Origin: Crocinitomicaceae bacterium
Lineage (GTDB): Bacteria > Bacteroidota > Bacteroidia > Flavobacteriales_D > Crocinitomicaceae
Reading direction: 5' to 3'
Assembly: GCA_030830385.1 (NCBI GenBank)
Contig: JAURNA010000138.1
Location: forward strand, 1-12,852
Length of the DNA stretch: 12,852 nucleotides
Shown here: in pieces, positions 6,872-12,852 of the stretch
How the letters are laid out: each line of letters begins with the position of its first letter
Position numbering within the stretch: the first letter of the stretch is position 1
Made by a program: the position numbers and the translations under genes
Notes under the pieces: generated by a model
The model's input: only the letters and a program-made list of their open reading frames with translations
Told to the model about the DNA's origin: nothing
Databases searched by the model: none

Positions 6872-7606
6872 ATGGAAGCCATCTTAGCAACGTTTGATCA
6901 GTTATTCAAAGGGCGATTTCTTCTTTTTTTCATTCCGGGGCTCGTTGTAGCTACCATTTATTATGGTTGGAGATGGAAAACTCAGAGCGAATTGGACATA
7001 TTGAATTACGAAGGCGATCTCCCGCTCATTCAATGGTTTTCCGATGTGCTCACCTGGGTAGCTGGCGGCATCTTTACGATCCTTGACACCATTTTTGAGC
7101 AGCTTTACATTTTCATTGTAATCACCCTGTTGTCGCCGTTCAACACAACTCTTTCAGAAAAGCTTGACTTTCGCCTTTCCGGGAATCAACCTGAAACCGG
7201 ATGGGCACGGCGCATCAATGAGTTCATCCGAATGATTTTCATCGCGATCATCGCTCTGTTTCTGGAACTCATCTTCATGTTGTTCTACTGGCTCCTCACC
7301 TTTCTGCCCTTCATTGGAGGAGATTACGACTCAATCATCTACTTTGTCATCAAGGCCTTCTTTTTCGGGTTTGCTTTTTACGACTTCTCATTGGAGCGCT
7401 ACCAAAAGAATGTGTTTCAATCGCTTGGGTTTGCCTTTTCAAAACCATTGGGCATGCTCATAACGGGAAGCATCTTCCTGGGAATTTATCACATACCCTA
7501 CGCAGGGATTTCACTTGCGCCCGTTTTGACTGTTATGATCGCTACAGTTGTGTATCTTTACTACGAAAATTACCTCCCTAAATCAACGCAAGATCAAAAG
7601 GAATGA
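6872..7606 (+). CDS. EI24/CysZ-like integral membrane protein
   Basis: 244 residues from ATG at 6872. A TTG at 6851 overlapping the previous stop would add seven residues. Four or more long hydrophobic segments are visible (about 16-35, 60-90, 118-147, 155-171, 193-232). The family-like features are LLSPFNTTLSEKLD near 86-99, matching the P-(F/I)-x-LSEK region of EI24/CysZ proteins, and GFAFYDFSLERYQKN at 166-180 with the following FAFSKPLG. CysZ from proteobacteria carries sulfate, but Bacteroidota members are uncharacterised and there is no sulfur gene nearby, so I do not call sulfate transport. The position between a small membrane protein and the mutase genes, downstream of lipid genes, leaves the substrate open. 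Its stop overlaps the mutA ATG by 4 nt. Confidence 0.75.
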   Translation: MEAILATFDQLFKGRFLLFFIPGLVVATIYYGWRWKTQSELDILNYEGDLPLIQWFSDVLTWVAGGIFTILDTIFEQLYIFIVITLLSPFNTTLSEKLDFRLSGNQPETGWARRINEFIRMIFIAIIALFLELIFMLFYWLLTFLPFIGGDYDSIIYFVIKAFFFGFAFYDFSLERYQKNVFQSLGFAFSKPLGMLITGSIFLGIYHIPYAGISLAPVLTVMIATVVYLYYENYLPKSTQDQKE

Positions 7607-8946
7607 GTACATTTTTTGATGAATTTCAGCGTGTTTCCAAAGACGATTGGAAACAAAAAATGATTGCTGATCTGAAGGGGAAAGACCCGGAATTATTGCG
7701 GGTAAACGACCCGATTGAAGAGATCCGTCTTGATGCTTATCATCACCCGGATGACAGCCAAAATCAATCCCCTCCCGGAGCATTTCCATACACTCGGGGA
7801 ATTGGAACGCGCTCGAACGAATGGGTGAACCTGAAGCGAGTTTATGTGAAAGACGAAAAAACAGCGAATGAATCCAGTCTCAAGGCGCTGATGTCCGGAG
7901 CGACCGGGCTTCACTTTGTGCTTGAGAAGCCGACGGTAAACGGGAGCATTCTCTTTGACTCTATCGGGTTCGAACACATCCATACTCAGTTTACCGTGGC
8001 GAATGCCCGGCAAATAACGGAAATCAAATCAGAAATTTCTGTGGGAGCGGATCGAATTCAATTTCACCTGGACCCGATCGCAGCGGGATCATTTGATGTT
8101 CTCGATGAGATCATCCCTGACCTGAAACAAGAACAATATCGTGTTGTTTCGATCAACGGGGCAGCCGTGCACAACTGCGGAGCCAATACATGGCAGGAAA
8201 TTGCATATTGCCTGTCCGCCGGCCACGATGTCCTTCATCATTTGATCCACTCCGGATTCACCGCAGATGAAGCCGCGGCATGCCTTTCATTTCGGATGGG
8301 TGTGGGCGGAAATTACCTGTTTGAGACTGCAAAAATTCGCGCGATGAGAACGCTTTGGTCGGGAATCATTCGTGCATACAAACCCGAACACAATTGTACC
8401 TACAACTGTTCGATGACAGCCGTGATCGGTCACATGAACAAATCGCTTCGTGATCCATATACCAACCTGCTCCGACAAACCACTGAAACACTGTCCGCTC
8501 TTGCAGCAGGAGTTGATTTCATTGAGGTGCTTCCGTATGATTTGTACGATCAGAATGGGCCCGGAGAACTCGCCGAACGCATGGCGATCAATATTCCGTT
8601 GATACTGCAAGAAGAATCATACTTTGCAAAGATCGTTGATCCATTGGGAGGTAGTTATTCTGTTGAAAAATTGACCGAGTTGATTTCGGAAAAGGCCTGG
8701 AACCACTTTCAGGAACTCGAAAAAGACGGCGGAATGATACGTTCAGGATTGTCACGGTTGAGAACTGATATAGCGAGTACGGTTGAGAAGCGAAAACAAC
8801 GCATACAATCAGGCGAGCAGGTACTCATCGGCATCAACGCTTTCGAAAACCCGGATTCACAGACCGGATCATGGAAGAAAATCCCGGGATATTTAGGGAT
8901 GAATTCCCTTTGTTTTGAATCCCTCACCGAAAACATTTCTGCATGA
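7603..8946 (+). CDS. mutA: Methylmalonyl-CoA mutase small (non-catalytic) subunit, lacking the B12 domain
   Basis: 447 residues. It is homologous to the TIM-barrel part of the mutase, with typical segments such as GIGTRSNEWVNLKRV (66-80), INGAAVHNCGAN (184-195), AAACLSFRMGVGGNYLFETAKIRAMRTLW (224-252), and FAKIVDPLGGSYSVEKLTEL (341-360). It lacks the C-terminal cobalamin-binding domain and any DxHxxG motif. That agrees with a structural subunit pairing with MutB; longer MutA proteins of about 620 residues keep a degenerate B12 domain. The start ATG at 7603 overlaps the upstream stop (ATGA), and the end overlaps the mutB start in the same way, so translation of the two subunits is likely coupled at equal ratio. 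The complex acts in the cytoplasm and interconverts (R)-methylmalonyl-CoA and succinyl-CoA. Confidence 0.95.
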   Translation: MSTFFDEFQRVSKDDWKQKMIADLKGKDPELLRVNDPIEEIRLDAYHHPDDSQNQSPPGAFPYTRGIGTRSNEWVNLKRVYVKDEKTANESSLKALMSGATGLHFVLEKPTVNGSILFDSIGFEHIHTQFTVANARQITEIKSEISVGADRIQFHLDPIAAGSFDVLDEIIPDLKQEQYRVVSINGAAVHNCGANTWQEIAYCLSAGHDVLHHLIHSGFTADEAAACLSFRMGVGGNYLFETAKIRAMRTLWSGIIRAYKPEHNCTYNCSMTAVIGHMNKSLRDPYTNLLRQTTETLSALAAGVDFIEVLPYDLYDQNGPGELAERMAINIPLILQEESYFAKIVDPLGGSYSVEKLTELISEKAWNHFQELEKDGGMIRSGLSRLRTDIASTVEKRKQRIQSGEQVLIGINAFENPDSQTGSWKKIPGYLGMNSLCFESLTENISA

Positions 8947-11057
8947 ATCGTATGGATTTTACACAGGTTCCTTATTCAGCGCTTTCGAAAGAATCGACTT
9001 CAACGCGCGATAAGGATCAAACAGACAACTACTTTGATCATACCGACTCGAAGCAAGTGGAACACATCGGATTTGTTTCAGGAATTCCGCCGTATCTTCG
9101 CGGGCCGTACAGTTCTATGTATGTGATCCGTCCATGGACCGTAAGGCAATACGCAGGTTTTTCCACAGCGGAAGAATCGAACGCCTTCTATCGACGAAAC
9201 CTCGCGGCAGGGCAAAAAGGCCTTTCCGTAGCCTTCGATCTTGCAACGCACAGAGGGTACGATTCCGATCACGAGCGCGTATTTGGAGACGTGGGCAAAG
9301 CAGGGGTTGCCATCGACTCCATTCTCGACATGAAGATTCTCTTCGATTCGATTCCGCTCAACGAAATGTCTGTCTCAATGACCATGAACGGTGCGGTGAT
9401 TCCAATCATGGCCTTTTACATTGTGGCAGCAGAGGAGCAAGGCGTGAAACAATCCGAACTTTCAGGAACCATCCAAAACGATATCCTGAAGGAATTTATG
9501 GTTCGCAACACATATATCTACCCACCGTTGCCATCCATGCGCATCATCTCCGACATTTTCGCTTACACCTCGCAAAACATGCCGCGATTCAACTCGATTT
9601 CGATATCGGGTTATCACATGCATGAAGCAGGGGCTACAGCTGCAATCGAATTGGCTTATACGCTCGCAGACGGACTCGAATACCTGCGGTCTGGTGTTGC
9701 TACGGGGCTGAACATCGACGATTTTGCTCCCCGACTCAGTTTTTTCTGGGCAATCGGAATGAATCATTTCACGGAAGTTGCCAAAATGCGGGCGGGCAGA
9801 ATCCTTTGGGCGAAATTGGTCAAGCAGTTCAATCCGGAAAACCCAAAGTCACTCGCACTTCGCACGCACTGTCAAACATCGGGATGGTCGCTCACAGAGC
9901 AAGACCCGTTCAATAACGTTGCACGAACTTGCATTGAAGCCACCGCAGCAGCACTCGGAGGGACGCAGTCGCTTCACACCAATGCACTCGACGAGGCCAT
10001 TGCATTGCCCACTGACTTTTCGGCGCGAATTGCACGAAATACGCAGATTTACCTTCAAAAAGAAACGGGAATCACCCAATTTGTAGATCCGCTGGGAGGG
10101 AGTCATTATGTAGAGAAACTCACGGATGAACTCGTCAAAGAAGCCTGGAAACTGATTGAAGAAGTGGAAGAATTGGGCGGAATGGCTCAGGCAATTGAAA
10201 CGGGAATCCCCAAAATGCGCATCGAGGAAGCAGCTGCACGAAAACAGGCACGCATTGATTCGGGAAAAGACATTATTGTGGGTGTGAACCGATACACATT
10301 TGATGGAGACACCAGCATTGACATACTTGAGGTAGACAATGACAAGGTTCGCCGCGCACAAATTGACCGTTTGAACACCTTACGTGCCGAGAGAAATCAA
10401 AACGCCGTAGAAGCAGTATTGAATGAGCTCACTGAGGCCGCTAAGAACAACACCGGAAACCTACTCGAGATCGCAATCCGCTGTGCACGGGAGCGCGCTT
10501 CACTCGGTGAAATTTCGCTCGCAATGGAGAAAGCCTTTGGCAGATACCAGGCAACCATTCGTTCCATCAACGGCGTTTATTCATCAGAATCCATGGAAGA
10601 TCAAGACTTTACAAAAGCACGAAACCTGGCCGATCAATTCAGCAAACTAGAAGGGAGAAGACCGCGTATCATGATCGCAAAAATGGGACAGGATGGTCAC
10701 GACCGCGGAGCAAAGGTCATCGCTACCTCCTTTGCCGACATTGGTTTCGACGTGGACATCGGCCCACTCTTTCAAACACCTCAGGAAGCTGCGAAACAAG
10801 CTGTAGAAAATGATGTTCACGTATTGGGGGTTTCTTCCCTCGCTGCCGGACACAAGGCCCTGGTTCCTGCAGTAATTGACGAATTGAAAAAGCTCGGTCG
10901 TGAAGACATCATGGTAATCGCCGGAGGAGTGATTCCTCAGAAAGATTACGATTTCCTCTACGATGCCGGTGTATTTGGCGTTTTCGGACCCGGAACCAAA
11001 ATATCTTCAGCAGCACAGGAGATTCTCAGGCTCTTAATTAAGACTTATGAGAACTAG
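8943..11057 (+). CDS. mutB: Methylmalonyl-CoA mutase large catalytic subunit
   Basis: 704 residues, normal length. The N-terminal TIM barrel is followed by a linker (about 460-570) and a B12-binding domain (about 574-704). Cobalamin binding is shown by DGHDRG (Asp584, His586, Gly589), with Lys580 before it, plus GVSSLAAGHK and VIAGGVIP. Active-site residues match those of the Propionibacterium enzyme with a constant offset: Tyr70 in RQYAGFST, Arg188 in FMVRNTYIYPP, and His225 in SISGYHMHEAG. Tyr and Arg at the first two places mark methylmalonyl-CoA rather than isobutyryl-CoA mutase (Phe and Gln there). It serves propionyl-CoA, odd-chain and branched-chain degradation, or propionate formation in reverse. 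No epimerase or MeaB gene lies in the window. ATG at 8943 overlaps mutA by 4 nt. No terminator is visible after the stop, so some transcripts may run on. Confidence 0.98.
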   Translation: MNRMDFTQVPYSALSKESTSTRDKDQTDNYFDHTDSKQVEHIGFVSGIPPYLRGPYSSMYVIRPWTVRQYAGFSTAEESNAFYRRNLAAGQKGLSVAFDLATHRGYDSDHERVFGDVGKAGVAIDSILDMKILFDSIPLNEMSVSMTMNGAVIPIMAFYIVAAEEQGVKQSELSGTIQNDILKEFMVRNTYIYPPLPSMRIISDIFAYTSQNMPRFNSISISGYHMHEAGATAAIELAYTLADGLEYLRSGVATGLNIDDFAPRLSFFWAIGMNHFTEVAKMRAGRILWAKLVKQFNPENPKSLALRTHCQTSGWSLTEQDPFNNVARTCIEATAAALGGTQSLHTNALDEAIALPTDFSARIARNTQIYLQKETGITQFVDPLGGSHYVEKLTDELVKEAWKLIEEVEELGGMAQAIETGIPKMRIEEAAARKQARIDSGKDIIVGVNRYTFDGDTSIDILEVDNDKVRRAQIDRLNTLRAERNQNAVEAVLNELTEAAKNNTGNLLEIAIRCARERASLGEISLAMEKAFGRYQATIRSINGVYSSESMEDQDFTKARNLADQFSKLEGRRPRIMIAKMGQDGHDRGAKVIATSFADIGFDVDIGPLFQTPQEAAKQAVENDVHVLGVSSLAAGHKALVPAVIDELKKLGREDIMVIAGGVIPQKDYDFLYDAGVFGVFGPGTKISSAAQEILRLLIKTYEN

Positions 11058-11073
11058 TATTCCGGAAAATTCA

Positions 11074-11081
11074 TACATTTG
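11074..11081 (+). promoter_or_regulatory. Candidate -7 box for the secreted helical-repeat protein
   Basis: TACATTTG is an exact TAnnTTTG match, placed 17 nt after the mutB stop. Transcription would start near 11087, giving a 5' leader of about 45 nt before the ATG at 11133. No clear -33 TTG lies at the standard distance. Confidence 0.5.
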
Positions 11082-11132
11082 ATAGAACTCGGCACAGTAT
11101 TTGAAACTGTTGATTATAAAAACCCAAAAAAG

Positions 11133-11876
11133 ATGAAATACGTAATTGGATTCGTCGCGTTAATCCTGGTAAGCCTGAATGCAGCCGCGCAACCACCTGA
11201 ATACAAAGATCTTCAAATCCTCTATGCTGACGGCAATTACGAAAAGCTCGTCCGCGAAGGTGAAAAGTATGCGGAGAAGGAAAAAACAAAGAAAGACGCA
11301 TATCCCTACCTGTGGATGGCGAAGGGACTCTATAAGATTTCACTTTCGGGAACCGACGACGAGAAGTTCAAGAATGCTTACAAGGATGCAATCAAGTTTT
11401 TATCAAAGGGATTTAAAAACGACCTGAAGTACAACGAAGGAGCCGTTCTTGCCGATGAGCAAAAATTCATCTCTGAATTTCAAATGAGTCTTTACGAAAT
11501 GGTGAATAACGATCTTTCTTCCGGAGGTTTCAAAAAAGCCAAAAGCTGGGCTCTCAAATACAATAAGATTACATCGAATCAGTTGGGTGCTCTGTATTTA
11601 ATGGGAGCTTGTAAATACTTCGATGGTGATAAGCCGGGAGCGAGAGCTGATTGGCTGGAGGCTGACAAGCAACTCAAAGAGGTAGAATCCATTGCATCAT
11701 GGTCGGATGCGGATAAGGCATTTCTCAAAGCGGGTGTATTGTACTCTGCAAAAGCATTGAAACAAGGGCGACAAGAAGACAAAGCAAAAGATTTGGTCGG
11801 AAAAGTTGCTCAGTGGTTTGAAGATGATCCCGACTGGCAAAACGATTACGACGACATTGTCAACGGAACCGAGTAA
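11133..11876 (+). CDS. Secreted helical-repeat-like protein of unknown function
   Basis: 247 residues from ATG at 11133. A signal peptide is evident: MKYVIGFVALILVSLNAAAQ, with cleavage likely at AAA or AAQ. An in-frame TTG at 11079 would add 18 residues ahead of it and spoil this, so it is rejected. The mature protein is entirely helical in character, with TPR/Sel1-like pairs: YKDLQILYADGNYEKLVREGEKY (30-52), then AYPYLWMAKGLYKIS, NNDLSSGGFKKAKSWALKYNK, and LGALYLMGACKYFDGDKPGARADWLEADK near 151-179. These units fit a divergent TPR solenoid but not the full consensus. It has no lipobox. It should act in the periplasm, probably as a binding scaffold. Mutase genes lie upstream but no functional link is shown; it has its own candidate promoter and terminator. 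Confidence 0.8.
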   Translation: MKYVIGFVALILVSLNAAAQPPEYKDLQILYADGNYEKLVREGEKYAEKEKTKKDAYPYLWMAKGLYKISLSGTDDEKFKNAYKDAIKFLSKGFKNDLKYNEGAVLADEQKFISEFQMSLYEMVNNDLSSGGFKKAKSWALKYNKITSNQLGALYLMGACKYFDGDKPGARADWLEADKQLKEVESIASWSDADKAFLKAGVLYSAKALKQGRQEDKAKDLVGKVAQWFEDDPDWQNDYDDIVNGTE

Positions 11877-11891
11877 TCGGAATGAACTATG

Positions 11892-11918
11892 AAAAGGCCT
11901 GTTTTAGCAGGCTTTTTT
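11892..11918 (+). terminator. Strong intrinsic terminator
   Basis: AAAAGGCCTG pairs with CAGGCTTTTT over 10 bp with a single G-T wobble, around the 6-nt loop TTTTAG, and runs into six T. It begins 15 nt after the stop of the secreted helical protein and ends about 27 nt before the start of the FAD oxidase gene, so it separates the two. Confidence 0.93.
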
Positions 11919-11945
11919 GTTTGTGCCCACACTATTCATATTCAC

Positions 11946-12852
11946 ATGCAACATCACAACGAAGAAAGACGAAAAATAGTTCGTAACCTGCTTTTGGCGG
12001 GGTTTGCGGTTCGGATAACGCTGGGGTGCAAACCCGAAAACAAAGCGGAACCCCCTCCTTTGGTGCCGCCAGCTGAGCCGACAGGCAATCTTGATGAGCA
12101 AATTGACACGATCGAAAACCTCCTGAAGAGTCAAAATGTGACCTATTTCACAAAAGACGATGAAAACTACAAAAGTCTCGCAACCTACTTCAACAAGCAC
12201 ATTCGAAAGAATCCTAAAGTGATTGCTTTGGTAAAGAATCAAGAGGGAATTTCAGAAGCCGTACGATACGCACGGCTTTCTGCCCTCCCCGTTTCTGTGA
12301 AAAGTGGCGGACACAGTTTTGAGTCCTTTTCTTCGAACGATGGAGGACTTGTGATCAACATGAGCCTGCTGAAAGGCATCGAATGGCTTGATGACTCGAG
12401 GGTACGCATTGAAACAGGTGTTGTACTACGTGAAATGTATGCCGAGCTCCTTCCAAAAGGACGAATTCTACCCGCAGGATCATGTGGAACCGTTGGAATT
12501 GGAGGCCTCACGCTGGGGGGAGGATACGGTTTTTTCGCCCGAAAGTATGGTCTCACGTGTGATCAGCTGGAGTCTGTGACCTTCATTGATGGCAACGGAG
12601 AGATTTACCAGAACACTCAGGACGAGTCTCTGCTTTGGGCGCTACGCGGAGGCGGGAACGGGAACTTTGGCGTCGTCAGCGCGTTCACCTTCACAACACA
12701 AAAAGCACCGGATCAATTCAACAATCATCGTTTCAAGGCTTATAATTTAGACGTTGCAAAAGCGCGACAGTTGCTCACAGTTTGGTTCGATCATACGCGA
12801 AACCTCCCCAATGACTGTTTTTCAGCCTTTGTTCTGAATGGAACGATGTTGA
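11946..12852 (+). CDS. FAD-linked oxidase, berberine-bridge type (N-terminal 302 residues; 3' end outside window)
   Basis: Open frame from ATG at 11946 to the window edge. The FAD-binding PCMH domain covers about residues 89-255: NPKVIALVKNQEGISEAVRY, then KSGGHSFESFS with His123 and GSCGTVGIGGLTLGGGYG with Cys180, followed by LLWALRGGGNGNFGVV (229-244). His123 and Cys180 are at the places of the 8-alpha-histidyl and 6-S-cysteinyl links, so a bicovalent flavin is predicted. The C-terminal substrate domain and BBE motif are outside the window, so the substrate (alcohol, sugar, alkaloid-like compound) is unknown. The N-terminus has EERRKIVRNLLLAGF, similar to a Tat signal, then TLGC (Cys28) like a weak lipobox and a Pro-rich tether (36-45). 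An Arg at position 23 in the hydrophobic core is odd. Export as a folded flavoprotein is inferred. Confidence 0.9.
   Translation, partial: MQHHNEERRKIVRNLLLAGFAVRITLGCKPENKAEPPPLVPPAEPTGNLDEQIDTIENLLKSQNVTYFTKDDENYKSLATYFNKHIRKNPKVIALVKNQEGISEAVRYARLSALPVSVKSGGHSFESFSSNDGGLVINMSLLKGIEWLDDSRVRIETGVVLREMYAELLPKGRILPAGSCGTVGIGGLTLGGGYGFFARKYGLTCDQLESVTFIDGNGEIYQNTQDESLLWALRGGGNGNFGVVSAFTFTTQKAPDQFNNHRFKAYNLDVAKARQLLTVWFDHTRNLPNDCFSAFVLNGTML

Noticed and set aside
7524..7560. Possible internal promoter before mutA (TTTTG at 7524-7528 and TATCTTTA at 7553-7560)
   Set aside because: The -7 box lacks the final G and the spacing of 24 nt is longer than usual; it lies within coding sequence.
6872..7606. 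Calling the EI24-like protein a sulfate transporter (CysZ)
   Set aside because: Similarity is only at family level and no sulfur-assimilation gene is nearby.
9849..10361. Minus-strand open frame of 170 codons inside mutB
   Set aside because: It lies antisense to conserved mutase sequence and has a Cys/Phe/Ser-rich translation without any motif.
11919..11945. Possible promoter for the FAD oxidase just after the terminator
   Set aside because: TTTG occurs, but no TAnnTTTG box follows at the right spacing, and almost no space remains before the ATG.
1..12852. Defence system, CRISPR array, mobile element or prophage
   Set aside because: No repeats with spacers, transposase, integrase, terminal inverted repeats, tRNA or abrupt shift in base composition was seen on either strand.

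Overview
The window looks like chromosomal DNA from a free-living member of the Bacteroidota, most likely Flavobacteriales or Cryomorphaceae-like. This rests on the gene content (a Nif3 gene next to a C4 zinc-ribbon coiled-coil gene, a split methylmalonyl-CoA mutase with a short MutA, an outer-membrane barrel), the absence of Shine-Dalgarno sequences, and several exact TAnnTTTG -7 boxes, which are typical of this phylum. Base composition is moderate and even. I saw no tRNA, rRNA, CRISPR array, insertion sequence or phage gene.

Left, minus strand (1-3381). An outer-membrane beta-barrel protein, a Nif3-family dinuclear-metal protein and a zinc-ribbon coiled-coil protein form a tight operon with gaps of 2 and 5 nt. 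It ends in an intrinsic terminator at about 701-743. Past that hairpin, only 10 nt from it, begins a DEAD-box RNA helicase that leaves the window on the left with its first RecA domain complete.

Centre, plus strand (3469-11057). Seven genes run without a real gap, four of the six junctions being stop/start overlaps: a membrane sulfatase-fold headgroup transferase (LtaS/OpgB-like), a diacylglycerol-kinase-family lipid kinase, a DinB-like DUF1569 protein, a 56-residue two-helix membrane protein, an EI24/CysZ-like membrane protein, and the small and large subunits of methylmalonyl-CoA mutase. The first two make biochemical sense together. Transferases of this fold that use phospholipid donors leave diacylglycerol, and a lipid kinase can return it to phosphatidic acid. 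The mutase joins propionyl-CoA/methylmalonyl-CoA metabolism to succinyl-CoA. Why it shares the transcription unit with envelope genes is unclear.

Right, plus strand (11058-12852). A secreted alpha-helical repeat-like protein has its own candidate promoter and a strong terminator. It is followed by the first 302 residues of a berberine-bridge-type FAD oxidase with both residues needed for bicovalent FAD and an unusual Tat/lipoprotein-like N-terminus.

Most of the window is recognisable. The least described element is the coupled transferase/lipid-kinase/small-membrane-protein cluster.
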